In this document: piece by piece, positions 1 through 13,405 of the stretch
How positions within the stretch are numbered: position 1 is the stretch's first letter
Layout of the letters: each line of letters begins with the position of its first letter
NCBI GenBank assembly: GCA_015499995.1
Contig: JADNRV010000064.1
Coordinates: 209,751 to 273,750 of the forward strand
Source of the DNA: Flammula alnicola
Lineage: Eukaryota > Basidiomycota > Agaricomycetes > Agaricales > Strophariaceae
Reading direction: 5' to 3'
DNA length: 64,000 nt
The notes under the pieces: generated by a model
What the model was told of the DNA's origin: nothing
What the model saw: only the letters and a program-made list of their open reading frames with translations
The model's database searches: none
Translations under genes and position numbers: made by a program

Positions 1-212
1 GCAGATGGCTGGGTCGCTCAGCGGGTTGCTTCCTTGAACAACGCTCTCTGGGTCGTTAAGGATACTATGGAACTGTGAGGATGTGGCCTGCAGGTAAGTA
101 TGTTACACAGACGGAAGATGAACCAGAGGATTCTATTGGATCTTGGGTTGAGGGCAAGCTGCCAGTCGAGGACAAAGACATCCTGGTTTACGTGACCGTC
201 GGTAAGTGTCGG
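1..212 (+). pseudogene. Copper amine oxidase, C-terminal fragment
   Basis: Read in frame 1 and then in a second frame, this stretch gives the segment that precedes the conserved C-terminal block of peroxisomal-type copper amine oxidases: ALWVVKD, then MWPAGKYV, then a DSIGSWVEGK-like stretch and EDKDILVYVTVG. These enzymes oxidise primary amines with a topaquinone and copper cofactor. The fragment enters from the left edge, so its 5' part is outside the window. A TGA at 77-79 and a two-base offset just before the WPAGK block break the frame. The fragment stops at an apparent GTAAGT donor at 212. The His-Pro-Arg-Pro-Glu-Asp-Trp block expected next was not found downstream. It is therefore broken and truncated. 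The family assignment rests on motif memory only. Confidence 0.6.
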
Positions 213-3200
213 GCACATCGCTGCATCGCACACCACTGATCGCTGTCTCTTAGGTCCGCTATATTTGGGCTGGTTAAGCCACATTCGTAGTAGGAGCTTC
301 TGATGGCATGGGGAAGCAGTTTGGCGATTCTGTAGATCTCCGGCACTTTTAATGTTTCTTTCGTCCTCGGTTTTTACACCATACACGGGGGCTGTAGCGC
401 CACAGCCTCGATTTTTGTGTGTGTGTGTGTGTGTCAAAATTCTTGCTATGTACTGCCGGTTTCTCAGCTTCGATCAGGAAATTATAGCCCAAACTGGGTG
501 GATTATTGATCGTGTGAGGGCCACCGAAAATTTCCGGGTTGCTGACATTCTTCCACTTGGGTCAATCGTACTTAAGGAGGAATGTCTAATGACCAAATGA
601 ATGTTGTCAATAGCCTGTGGATCGCTAAACGCCGTATGCTTGCACTTCGATGGGGCCTGAGATAGATCGGCTCTTTCTTTATCATTTTCTCCTGACGATG
701 TATTCCGATGTTGATTTATTTCGAAGACTAATAAATTCTTTCCCTCGTTCAAACTTAGCCCTATGGTAAAGCCTGTAGGATTTATTCATATAAACTGGGC
801 CGCCTTTCTCTTTCGTCACTACGTTCCATCTTATACGCCATGTCGCCCAATTTTTTAACCGGAAAAATGTATGAGATCTCAGCAAAGTTGAACTTGCCAC
901 TTGTCAGCACCGACACTGATGTCCGATCCGTTCTTCAGTCTAGGCCCTATTATGGTAGGCTTGTATGCCGCTGGAATGTAAGATATGCTACTTCTCTTCC
1001 GAAGACATGTCTCATAGATACCACTCATCGATAGCTTTACGGGAGGTATTTCGCAAATCTCCCCCATTACAGTATCCCAAGGTTGCTGAAAGAAAGGAAG
1101 TCAATTTCTTCCAAATAATTTATTACTATTTGAAATACAAGGATCCCGTCCATACCAAGACAATCGTAAGTCACGGTACTCATTCCCTTTTTGACTTAAT
1201 ATCCATTGCTCATTTAATCCAAGGTGGCCGTCACTGCACTTTTCGTTTTTGTGAATGAGAGTGTAGCTCTTTATACCGGTGAGGTTCCAACTCCCCGGGT
1301 GACCAATCCTTTGGTAATCCTTGACATGGACTTCCAGTGTATTGGTATGCCATTTTGCAATGGGGAGCGCAGAGCAATCTTCCCGTTGACCATATTGCGT
1401 GGTAAAATCTTTCGAGATATATTCTTGCAACGACTTTTAATCCAACCTGCGTAGGACAATGCATGTAAGTGCATACATTTCCTCGGAATAGTGGCATAAT
1501 CGACAACTTTGTAAATGAAACAGGTGCAGGTAGTCGTAAATGTTTGTCACCTCTGATTTCTGCAGACTTTGGTCACTTGTCTTTTGAGCTAATGATTCGC
1601 TTTCTAAGGGTTTATCTATATGTCTTGTGCACAGGTTGGCGGCCTAGTGCTGCGTACCTCTCATGTTTAATACTAATCACATTGAGGATGCAGCTTCTTT
1701 TCTTGGAAGATATGGGAATGTAGGTTATATTTTAGCCGTATATCAAGAAACTATGGGATCTGAATCCTGTCATCTCTTAGTGAGCGGACACAGGCTTTTC
1801 CCAGCTGGAGTTTTGGTATGTCTCCGAGAGTTGTCCCGGCTGTTCTTTGAGTTTACTGAAATGATGTCAGGGGTTTCTCATATTGGCCGAGCTTGGTGTG
1901 CAATCCAGAAAAATATTCTGCGTTCTTCCACTGACTCAAGTCAATCAGCCTGCATGGTCGGTATGTTACCACTGATTTTGGACATCTCTAATATTTTGCG
2001 AATAATTTTTTCAAGCGTTTACCGGAAGATCGTGTGTCCTTATTTTTTTTCTCTGGCAAGAGATGAACAACTTATCCAGTATCAATTTTACAACATTTAC
2101 GCAACTCGCGAATCTGAAGGTGCGATTCGGAGAAAGATTGCAGAGTGCAGTGCTAATAGTATGAATCAAAGGAGTTGTTAATATTCCAGAATATTATCAC
2201 TGTTTCCATGGACATTTCTATCACAATCAGCCTTTGCGTCTTACTCCGAAACATGTTCCGAGCAGGAACCGGGGGGTGAGATATTTAATGAAAGATGATT
2301 TCGACTCATCAATGACTAATATTATTTGAAGCCTGGACGTTATGATCAAAAAACTGGTGAGACAGTACCCGTTGATCATTAGTCAATAAATGACTATAAA
2401 TTTCTAGATTCTGTTGGCTTTGAATACATGTTTCTTTACCAGGTTGGTGGAAAGCAAATTTGTCCATCCCATCCTTCGCTGATATCTATGTCTCATGTAA
2501 AAGTCTGATTTCGACGGGTGTTCTTCTATCTGTCAGTTATTCATTCGATCTTTGATTTCCGCTTAACATCCGGAGATAGATAATTTTTTCTCCCAATTCG
2601 TCACTTCCTCTCGCCTTTGATGTTTGCGTCGGCCCAGGTACATTCTCCTTGCGAAACTCGAGATTCTAATCACAGATCCTGCCCTCAATAGTGTACTCCG
2701 CCTGTTTTCTTGCTTCTTTGAATGCTAGAAACTCGATTCGGACGGAAAGAAACCCCATCCACGAAGATACCGTGGTATTCGCTTTGCGCACTCCGGGGAA
2801 TATGACCGCCACCACTCACCATGTATGTAATGACAAACATCTGACTGTTATCAAGTATTTACTTACAAAAACCAAGGTTTCATCGGATGAAGTAATGCCT
2901 AGAAGTTGCGACAATGCTACCCAAATCATATAGGAACTCTATACAACTTTGAAGTCCAGTAATTTACGTGGTTTCTAGCCCAGCACTTCGAAAAAGTGTT
3001 TTAAATGACCTGACTTGATTTCACCAGCAAATTTCAATCAAATCTTGGTCAATTTTTCCGTTTGGCGTACTGTCTACCATTAGCAGCAGTTTGAAGAACC
3101 TTTGGGTAAATTCTTTGCCGCTAGCAAACCCGCAAAGTGGTCCATCGAGATGGCCACACGTACTCGGACACCCAAATCTATAAATGGGAATGCACCCACC

Positions 3201-5840
3201 AGCAGTCCCTGTATGGGGACCACGTCGGTTAAACGTTAAAACGTTAACCTCCAATCCATCCCGCCATCTGTAGTCTCATGAGGAGCCTGAGACCTCGGTG
3301 TGAACATGAAAAATGGCCATAATTACGTCAGGTACGGATTCCTGAACGTCTATCAGGGATTCATCCAAAATTAGTTCGTCACTGGCTATAAGCGCCCACC
3401 AAGTAATTTCACAAATCAGATCCGAATCCCCCTTTAATCATGTTGAAACTTGGTCTAACCGCTCTCAAATTCTGATGCTGAGCACTATCAAAGGATTGGC
3501 GGACCGAGTCAGTGTGGATGGCTTAGTGTGTATCAATACTACCATAATTTTACAACTTTGTGTGTCTCACGACGTCAAGCTAGGTGATAGAACCCATGTA
3601 ATTGGACCGGAATTAGTCGATAGTATCTTCAAAACAGCTCGAAATCAGAAAATGCGATGGAAATCTGTATAATATTATATTAGCTCTCACATAGCAAGCT
3701 TTAAACTTTGGAAATCTAGCGAGAATAATACGATAAAAGTATCCTGGTATGAACGAGAGGTAGACGGGTTGACATTCTTCTAGACGTCAAGGACAAGGGA
3801 ATACTTGGTCTAAAAGATAGTATCTGGTGGAATGTTGAATGCTGACAGATCGAATAGGTGTGAACACAGGCCGCGACGTTCGTAATCGAGGTCTCTGCAC
3901 CATACATACGTCCTTGAAGATAGACTGATCGAGGCAACGCCATGAGTTACCACTCAGTGGGGTTTCTCACGTACCACAGGGCACGTATGGACGCAGTAGC
4001 ACAGCATAGGGACTTCCGTCGCTGAAACTCAGAATGAGGCACTGTTACTACTGGGGATTTGACGGCCTCAAGGTGGTGGTCTGCGCCGAAGGATGTGTCA
4101 CTACCAGCACGGAAAATCGGGAAGAAAGCAGATACTGCCGATAGCCAAGGCAGTATTTAGGACTTGAAAGCTTCGAGTACCGACTCCGAGTGTTGGTGTC
4201 GGGGTTGCTTTCGGGTCACCGAGTCCAAGTAAGTGTGACAATTCTGTCCCTCGAACCTTTGCTAAATATGTGATACGGTATGCCATCCATTGGCTGGGAA
4301 TACCGTCGTGGGTGCTCAGAGCGAGTTGACGAATTTTTGGGAAAGTTGATCATGGAGCAGACCATCGTGGCTCAAGAGGATCCGTAAGCCTAACTGGAGT
4401 CTGGCGCAGACATACTTGAGCCGAGCGCATGATTCATGACGCGTGCGGGATAGAGGCGACCCCCCACGAGATGACAAAGCACCACAGTCTCGTCGTCCTG
4501 TGTTACTTCTTGGAGTCCATCTCATGCCGCTGTGCCAGACTGAGAGAGCCGGATCGAAAAATGGAGTCGAATGCTAGGCTACAGAATCGTCGGAAAACCC
4601 TATTCTAGTATGCACGAGATGTCAGGGCCGGAGAAACTTGCATCCAAGGACGAAACTGCTATTGAAAGTATTTTCTGAAACGAGTTAATTAGATTGCTGT
4701 GTAAGTGGACACCTTTCAGTTTACGTGACGAGACTGACTGGAGCTGATAACGATATTTATGGACTTGAGATCCTACCGCCCGAGCTTTTGTGTTTAAGTA
4801 AAGATATGGACGACTAGACTCTCGTGCGTCAGAACCCAACACAAGAGCTAAGGTTCGAGAGGTCAACCAAGTTATACAACGAAGCAATGATACAAGATGA
4901 ACGGTTTCGCACCTTCAGTTGTGGAAATGAGACGCCTCAATGGGCAATCTCTCACGGACTTCATGTACTGCCTTCGAAGTTCGCCCATTGGACCGCGTAA
5001 TTTTCTTTATCGGCATGGAGATGCACGCAGTTTGAGTCCAGCGACAAGTGAGCATCACTGACCTCACCACAATGTTCAACTAAATCCCGAAACTGGCCGA
5101 CGAGACTTGAGGCCTTGAGGCCTTGAGGAGAGCTCGGTCGTACTTAGTCATGGAGGGGTGATTCCATCATCATATCCAGGCTTGTTAGACCCACAATCCA
5201 AGATAACACTTACGTGGTGTCAGAATTTTTTGAAAAATCCCAAGGTAATAGCGGCGATGAGAATACCCTGAATATAGCGGGATTAGCAAAGTTATGTACC
5301 AGAGAATTGGCATTATTATGTGCGAACAAAAGTGAACGAATGTTATCAGGGTTAGACTTACCAAAGAGTCGTGCCATTTCCCAACCATTTCCAAGGCATT
5401 TCCGATGAGTATTGAAAAATGGTGGCCGCCACCCTGAGGTGGCGAGACAGTTTGCGAATCTTTGAAGATCAACGAGTGCCATGGTGGTTCGTCCCGGATG
5501 GGAGACAAAAAGCAGGGAACGCAGCCCAACTGTTACTTATGCGGAGAACACAATATGTGTTGCGGTACTGCCAGGTTGCAGTCTGGCGGCCTCACCCAAG
5601 GAATGCATGCGGGAAGTGAAGAGAGCATGAAGTTCTAGAGGAGGTAAGACATGAATATCAATGAAGTCTAGACTGAATTTCAAAACATTGCTTGTCCACC
5701 ATCCACCGGAAAATGGTCCCTGACTGCCTCGCCCGTCGATACTCCATTCATTCCGCCGATAGGACAATATCTCTGCCTAGACGAGCCATCTTGTTTCCGA
5801 TTGCCTCCCATCACACAAAAATCCGGGCCCTGCAACACGC
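213..5840. other. No recognisable gene
   Basis: About 5.6 kb in which I recognise no protein family on either strand. A (GT)n microsatellite lies at about 415-434. Between 460 and 2930 many short plus-strand open stretches are separated by plausible GT-AG junctions, for example around 1060-1430 and 1663-2181. This resembles an unfamiliar multi-exon or decayed gene, but no consistent spliced frame could be built. From 3000 to 5200 only short, uncorrelated open stretches are seen. A short repeat of GAGGCCTT sits near 5110-5130. The sequence may be old transposon or host-gene debris. Confidence 0.4.
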
Positions 5841-5852
5841 TTTAATCCTGCC

Positions 5853-6193
5853 TCCCATTGGGTGGGCAGTACTGTGGGCGGGAGGTGCGTTAATTTCAGC
5901 TTGTCGCTGGGTATTTCGATTAATTGGCGATTGGTAGGTAACCCTGTTGAATAGCACTCATCCATTGTGAAATTGGTGTTGACTGTGGTAGATGAATTAC
6001 AAGATACACGCAAGTTATTGGTTGTTTTGTTACATAAAAGGGAGGCGGAGAACCAAAAAAAATTCTGCAGTGTATGCTCCGATGCAAATTCCCTTTAAAT
6101 GGTTACAAGCTCTTTCTTTCCAGGATGCTCCAACTGTGTCTTCATTACTTTCCATTCCAACGGGCTTTTGGACGCGTCTTCGCCCCCAATATA
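5853..6193 (+). promoter_or_regulatory. Putative promoter of the prolyl oligopeptidase gene
   Basis: Five ATTGG pentamers (CCAAT boxes in inverse orientation) lie at 5857, 5923, 5930, 5972 and 6017. A TATA-like CATAAAAG sits near 6033-6040, about 155 bases before the start codon at 6194. Pyrimidine-rich stretches precede the ATG, as is common in mushroom promoters. The assignment is positional; no transcript data are available. Confidence 0.35.
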
Positions 6194-9100
6194 ATGTCGT
6201 CTTCCTTCTCAACGGTGCCTCCTACGCCTTGGACTCCCAATGCCTATCCGCCCACACGTCGCTCGAATCACGTCGATATTTACAAGAGCGCCAGTCGCGG
6301 GGAAGTGCTTGTCGCAGACCCATACCAGTATCTCGAGGAACACACGGACGAAACGGACAAATTCACGACCCAGCAGGCGGAATTTACCCGAAAGTACTTG
6401 GATAAAAACCCAGACCTTGACCGTCTTGAAGACGCTTTCAAAGATTGCAATGATTATGCCAAGGTCCGTTAGGCGCCATTTATCTCTGAAATCGGATTCT
6501 GGCGGTATCGATATGTCCCCTTATCCAGTTCTACGCACCCCAACTTCGCGACGATGGTCGATACTACTGGTTCTACAACAGCGGGTTGGATGCCCAGACG
6601 GGTGAGCGCCGAGTTCTTCGACATCCCACAAAGAATTCATAAAAAATGTGGTCGAAAGCTTTGTATCGATCCAAAGATAGCACACTCCCAAACCTTGCAG
6701 ATGTCAGTGACAGTGGGGGGGACATGTTCTTCGATGTGGGCTCATTTTTTTCTGTTGGCACGGCTTACGTCTTGACTAACGACTGCGAAGCCAAATGTGC
6801 TTTCCGAAGATGGGACGGCGGCTCTCGCCACCTATTCTTTCTCGGATTGTGGCCAGTTCTTTGCCTATGGAATCTCTCTTTCTGTATGTTCTTTCTCCTT
6901 GTCGTTTTGTACAATAATAATTACAAATTTATACACATCGTTGTGCATACTCAGGGAAGCGACTTCATATCTATCTTCGTGCGCAAAACCGATTCTCCCT
7001 TCACTGAAGAAGTCGATCCCAAGAACGACAGAGGTCGCCTGCCCGAGGAGATCAAGTTTGTAAAGTTCTCCGCGATAGCCTGGACTCCCGATTCCAAAGG
7101 ATTCTTCTATCAGGTCCGCTGTACGAGACTACATGTTCTCCTCATTATAACCTTTTGCCCTAGCGTTATCCGGAGACCTCGGCTACTATCCAAGAGAATG
7201 GGACTATTGCCACGGAAGGTGACCTAGATGCCATGGTTTATTACCATCTACTTGGAACCTCTCAAGGTATTCGTCCTTTCTCTTTCGACTGATTTACCGT
7301 CTTTAATTACAATTTACTATGCAGCGGACGATATTCTGATTTACCAGGATAAGGAACATCCTGAATGGATGTTCCATCTTGACGTTACTGAAGACGGGAA
7401 GTACATCGTGCTTTACGTACTTAAAGACAGCTCAAGGGTAAACTTGTTCAGCACAAAGCTGGATGTCGGTCATATTCATGTCGCGTCTATTGTCTTCTAG
7501 CAAAATCTTCTCTGGATCGCAGACTTCGACCCTGAAAATATCGGTCCCAACATCAAATGGAACAAGGTCGTTGAAGAGTGGGGTGCTGAATATGACGTGT
7601 ATGCCTTGTTATACAATATTTCCGAAAGACGACTGACTTATTACAAAAGTATTACCAACAAGGGATCTCTCTTTTACCTACGAACGAACCAGTCTGCCCC
7701 TCAGTACAAAATCGTGACTGTTGATCTCGCAAAAGGCAACGAGATCAAGGAGCTTATCCCGGAAAATGATGCTTACTTGTCTAGCATACTTAGCGTCAAC
7801 AAAGACTACTTCGCCGTGGTTTACAAGCGAAACGTATGGACACTTACTAACCTACTGAAAACATGTTCTCATCATCGCTTTTCTTTTCTCCCAGGTCAAG
7901 GATGAAATATACGTCTATACTCATGCCGGAAAGGAGGTCACCCGCTTGGCGGAAGACTTCGTGGGAGCTGCGGTCGTCAGCGGCCGCGAAAAGCAGCACT
8001 GGTTCTTCGTTTCGCTGACTGGATTTACTTCTCCGGGCACCTTGGCTCGATATGATTTCACTGCATCTGAAGAACAAAGGTGGAGTATCTTCCGAAACAC
8101 CAAACTGAATGGACTGAAAACAGAAGATTTCGAAGCCCATCAGGTACGTCCGAATCACGGGAGGATAGCCCAGATATATGTATTCTGACCCTTGCTGGGT
8201 TCAGGTGTGGTATGAGAGCAAGGACGGCACACGCGTCCCAATGTTCATTGTCCGACACAAATCGACACGATTTGATGGTACAGCGCCTGCTCTACAATAC
8301 GGTGATTAATCATTTCCCCTTTCTTTCGATCACGGGGCGAGACCTATGCATGCACTTATGAGCCTTCCCCCTCCATTGCATATAGGTTATGGAGGATTTA
8401 GCATTTCCGTCGACCCGTTCTTCAGTGCGACTATCCTCACTTTCATCCAAAAGTATGGAGCCGTTTTCGCTGTCCCTAATATCAGGGGTGGCGGAGAATT
8501 TGGACAAATCTGGTACAAGGCCGGATGCAGAGAGCAAAAGGTGTGCTTGTTTTCGATCTGTCATAATTCCAAGTATCAGTTGCTCATTACCTTGTGTAGG
8601 TCAATTCCTTCGACGATTTCATCGCCGCGACGTACGGATCTTCGTGCCACTAATTGGGTCCTGAAGATCTTCATTGACTTTTTTCCCCAGGGAATTCCTC
8701 GTCGACAAGAAGTATGCCGCTCCCGGGAAGGTCACGATTAACGGGGGTTCGAACGGAGGTTGGCGGGCTGTATTTTCCCTTTCTCAGGACTTGTTACCCA
8801 TGTCATATTTGTACAGGGTTCCTTGTGGCTGCTTGCGTGAATCGTGCGCCTGAGGGTACGTTCGGCTGTGCGGTCGCAGAGGTCGGGGTGCACGACCTCC
8901 TTAAGGTGAGCTGGTCTAGGCTTTCTGCTTTCTGTCTGATGGTTTTTTAATGAATTCCGCAGTTCCACAAATTCACCATAGGTTTGCACCATTCCATTAG
9001 ACTTACTAAGTTACATGACCTCGATCCCATAATCTACAGGGAAGGCCTGGACTAGTGACTATGGGAATCCAGATGACCCAAACAACTTTGACTTCATCTT

Positions 9101-9521
9101 CCCATTGTCCCCTCTTCACAATGTACCCAAGGACAAGATCCTACCCCCTCTTCTGCTTTTGACAGCTGACCGTGAGGCTCTCTTTCACTCACATGACCTA
9201 ACTTTGTCTGATTTTGGCTCGCAAAATGCAGACGATGATCGCGTTGTTCCAATGCACTCATTCAAATTAGCTGCAGAGCTGCAGCATTCTCTCCCACACA
9301 ATCCGAACCCGCTCCTTCTTCGGGCTGATAGGAAGGCAGGGCATGGAGCAGGGAAGTCAACACAGCAAAAGTATTGTTTCTCTTCTTCGATGCTCCCCAT
9401 AATTTTGTTGCTGACTCGAGCAAATGTGGATAGGATCAAAGAAAATGCAGACAAGTGGGGCTTTGTGGCCCAATCCCTTGGCCTTGTGTGGAAAGAGCCC
9501 GCTGGGCAAGCCAATCTTTAA
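6194..9521 (+). CDS. Prolyl oligopeptidase (S9A serine peptidase), 19 exons
   Basis: A cytosolic peptidase that cleaves after proline in short peptides. Splicing at GT-AG sites joins exons 6194-6463, 6529-6601, 6659-6735, 6791-6883, 6955-7113, 7164-7266, 7325-7437, 7501-7598, 7650-7833, 7895-8143, 8205-8301, 8386-8540, 8600-8631, 8691-8758, 8817-8905, 8963-8981, 9040-9171, 9232-9370 and 9434-9521. They total 2238 nt (745 codons plus TAA) with no internal stop. That length is normal for the family, which supports the model. The N-terminal part is the helical cap and seven-bladed propeller; the C-terminal third is the alpha/beta hydrolase. The nucleophile is Ser588 in GGSNGG (codon 8749-8751), the acid Asp672 in HDDRVVP, and the base His708 in AGHGAGK. 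Some mushrooms have a second, specialised paralog that processes ribosomal cyclic peptides. No precursor-like small gene was seen nearby, so a housekeeping role is the default. Confidence 0.93.
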
Positions 9522-11300
9522 AATCATAGTTGGCAACTGTAACTGTCAGCGAGACTCGGAGTCACCTTGGCGCAAAATGCTCTGCCCCTTTCTTGTTTAT
9601 TTCTCTCTTCTTGGGTTGCAGTGGTGATGGTGTCCAATACTATGCTTTTTCTTCATATATTACCATTTCATTTTTTTATAATGGTATATTGGTGGTGGGT
9701 TTAAGAAACATTTTCCCAAGAGAATATTTTATAGAGGACCTCTAGAATCAGATCTTTATCTTGCAAGTCATTGTCAAGTACAAGTTCCCTTATATGTATG
9801 ATTGATTCTTTTGACATCAGGAAAAACACTTTTGCCCCAGATCATCCCAGGAAAAATTGACTGGAAGAGCTACTATAATGCGCTATGAGGGAGTCTTGGG
9901 GCACCTTGGATACTCCTGTGAGGCCACTTTTGGACCTATGACAAGTTAGATAAGATCAAGTTTCCCAGGCCATCCCAGAGCAACTTAGATCAATCTACAC
10001 ATGTCCTAGGTTACACACATCCTAGGTTGCATATTGCTTGAATTTGGCCAATCATTCAGAAACTCAGTGTTTAACTTGTACAAAATATATGAAATGTAAT
10101 TAATTAGATTAATATACAGGTTCTGAATCTAATATAGGTACAAGCAAATTACATTATGTATCTAAGTAGGAGCTGGGTGGGTGGGGTGCTGGTGGTGGAT
10201 TGCAGCGAGTGCCTGGAGGTGTCAAGAGGCAAGGGCTTAATCCAGTGATGTGCATGTATGGCACATTGAATATGTTGTCAGAGTTGGAGGTGAGCTATAT
10301 GACCTGGGTTTTTTTAGGGCCGCTGAACAAATATACCAGCCCCAGATGTGCGCTGATGATGACAGCATCAAAGATGACACTGTCAAGGGGGGTAGAGGTC
10401 AATCAGTACCATCGAGAAGTTTGCTGATGTGGACATAGATGGCAGTTTGGTAGTGCTAGTGGAGGAGCAGATGAAAGTCGAGGATGGCAAAGCCTGATAA
10501 GGGTGACTGTGAGTGACGTCAGTAACATTGATGACAGTGTTGCTGCACAGGCGCGAGCTGAGTGTGATGTCAATGGGCAATGGGCAATGGGCCGAGTTTG
10601 ATGAACCATCAGCAAAAGCGGGAAAAGCGGGTGAGCCTGGGTGGAAGTCCGCCGGGGCTGCCGTGAATGGCAAGCTATACAATGCCAAATATACCCTCAT
10701 ATAGCCTGGTCAGATCGTCACCCGCCATGTGAACGGTTTGCCAATTCATCCCAATAATTATGATCCTTGCCAATCTTTCAGCAATCCATGCGAGAGGGTT
10801 GTCAAGTTGCTTACCATGTTTTTGAATATCTACCGGCCTTGTCATGCACATGACATGGCCTTGCCCGAGAACCACCTACCTTTTTACACATTGGCAAATT
10901 TGTACACTCTTTGCCAATTCATTCATAAGATTTATGCAGCTCCCGTCAACTTGTCCGTTATCACGCTGGTAATTTTTACCTGCAGGATTTTCATTGGGAA
11001 TGCTTGGACTGGTCGAGCCACTGACAGTGCAGCGGTCAACGGAAGCCAAGCTGCTCAAGCTCAAGCACAGGAAACATAGTATACATTATTTACATCTACC
11101 TCTTTTTAGTTGGGACTTCAAGTTGGATTCACGGACATGCCATACTTCTCAGAAGATGTGGAGGTTGCAATGGCAGAGCGAAGGTGCCATGAACTGATGT
11201 TTCTCTCAATAGGCAGGGATTTGCGTGAATGGTGCGGGAGGTACAGGCTCGGAGCGCCATGAAGATCCTGACAAGATTGAAACTCAAAGGAATTAGAACG
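9522..11300. other. Intergenic, no recognised gene
   Basis: AT-rich downstream sequence. A 14-bp direct repeat around ACACATCCTAGGTT lies at about 9995-10030. Short open stretches at 10200-10440 and 10729-11079 match no family I know. No tRNA, rRNA or transposon end was seen. Confidence 0.35.
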
Positions 11301-12430
11301 GAGGTAGGTGAACAGAATGAACGCAAAATTTCAATTTCAGAATTCTCGTGAAGTTCGTTCAAACTCCGCCACACGTGACCGCATTTCAACAAATAAAAAT
11401 GTTATCGGATCATCAGGTTCATCTTCCATCTTTCTTCCATCCTCCTTCATTTACCCTCGCGCAAAGGGTGCATCTTCTTACGATTTATCGGATGTTACTT
11501 GAGGTGGTAACTTTACTGAGTACTCTCACTCCCTTTGGTAGTGCAGACTGCACGGCACATCGTCATTGTTCGATGGTCTTTATTCGACAACATTCACGAC
11601 AACAGAGATTACCTCTACCGCCAAATGTGGGACAACAGATAGGTAGGTATCGTTATTAGTACCCACATATGGACTGTCGAGGGACTCCGCCACTGACTCG
11701 AAATGTTCTAGATGGGATTAAATCAGTATGCGCTTCGGGCATGGGTGAGCTATTGATGCACAAGTCGTACCTTTGCTGACTCTTGCACTCTTCCTCCACC
11801 CAGCGCGATGAACCTACACAAATTATTGCCCTAACCCGCCCTCATCAGTGTTGAACCCAAGGCCGTTGACCTTATGACAGAGAGTAAGCACACGTTTGAA
11901 TCGGAGCATCTTTCATTGACTTATTAGCGTTGTAGTATCCTCCAGCCGATGCCTCAAGCGATGAAAGGCAGCGCCTGAAGAGCCTCGACGACACCGATGA
12001 AGAGCACAGTAAGCCTTGCACACCTAAACTTCCGCTTGAACCTCGTTAACGCGTCGGCTATTCACACAGATTCACCACAAAATCTTGCGGTTGGCATGCA
12101 TCGTGCGATTGGGTCTATTGTCGCACAAGTGAGTTCTTCCATTACCTGACATCATATCATCGGCTTACATTATATGCAGAGCTGCTTTGCAATCGGTGCA
12201 GTGTATCATCAAATTCTTCAATGAGTACGTCTGTATTTCTCCGCTGTTTAATTATTCTGATTCCAACCTTTACCAGACAGGTATTGGCAGTATCCGACGT
12301 GGAAGATCCTGCAGTGGCAGAAGAAGCAGAATCTGACATTGCACGGTTGAAGGCGCAGCGCACCACAAAGCACACACGTTGTAAGGATTGATATGCGCAT
12401 GTACTATTGTTGCTCTCACTCAATGACACC
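11301..12430 (+). other. Candidate spliced gene fragment of unknown product
   Basis: Several short plus-strand open segments are bounded by intron-like GT...AG signals: about 11345-11515, 11545-11640, 11712-11745, 11945-12010, 12070-12128 and 12283-12385. The last reads as an acidic segment (VSDVEDPAVAEEAESDIARL). I could not identify a family, a start codon or a single continuous splice model. It may be a short hypothetical host gene or a degraded element. Confidence 0.22.
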
Positions 12431-13400
12431 TGTTTGTCATAAGATATATGTACTGCTTTTATTCCTCCTGTAATCCGTACATTAAGATGTAAAAAATGCG
12501 AATTTTCAAAACCAAATGCTTGGATTGTAAATGCATAAAAGTATTGACTAGCTATGCATACTCATATCTACCCAAAAATCCTGGTAATGATTGCCAATTT
12601 CCCGAAAATGACAATGGTATTTAAGCCCGGGTGATACTTGGCAATCATCACAAGGACTGCCAGCTTCGCCATCCTGGTGAAGATTACACAATATTTGCTT
12701 TCCGGTAAGGCACTTTGGTCAATTGGCAATCACTCGAGAGCTTACCTGGATTATGACGGATTGTGGACATGGTAAAGGTTTATATACCTATATCTGCTTT
12801 TCATGGTTTTGCTGATGACCCCGTGTTGCCTGCATGGGAAAACACGAGTTGTCCTTGCAAGGGCATGAGGGATGAGGTCGATGTTACAACCTTCACCTTG
12901 CCACACACTGACACTTTTCATCTTTCTACTTACATGCACGCTCCATGCCCATACCGCACCTATGCCACACATCTCCTTCATTCCTTTCCATTTTATCACT
13001 TACATGTGCATCCCATGCATGTCCCACACCACTTCCTCGTCCCTTCCACGCCTCTACCATTCGTATACCTTATGTCGCAGCATACACATGTTCGCCTCAT
13101 GGACACATACCTATTTAGTATATAAATGATCAGTAGAACTACTTTGTTCCTTAGCTAGTTCTTGAGAATATATGACACATTCTCTACTGTCTCACATTGA
13201 ACCCCTAAATTCTGTTATGCGGACTCCTTAGGCATGCACTCAGAGTTAGTGTCTTGGATCTATGACTCAGACATTTGCTATTCATTTAGCATATCATCTG
13301 CCAGTCGTAACAAAAGAACTAGCTATTCTCTATCACCTGCTCTCTGCTCAGCAAGCAGTCCCCATCCCGAACCTTTGAACAAACAGCTCAAAGAGCCACA
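12431..13400. other. Non-coding; possible LTR remnant before a gypsy gag
   Basis: No protein family is visible. Two blocks containing TTGCCAAT or its complement (12590-12740) echo a similar stretch near 10735-10930. A TATA-like GTATATAAATG at about 13118-13128 and the gag-like reading that follows suggest that 13130-13400 is the LTR end and leader of an old gypsy element. No second LTR copy was found to prove it. Confidence 0.3.
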
Positions 13401-13405
13401 ATGAT

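Noticed and set aside
5200..13400. A cyclic-peptide precursor gene near the prolyl oligopeptidase
   Set aside because: I read both strands around the gene and saw no short leader-core-recognition precursor. No claim of a peptide cluster is made.
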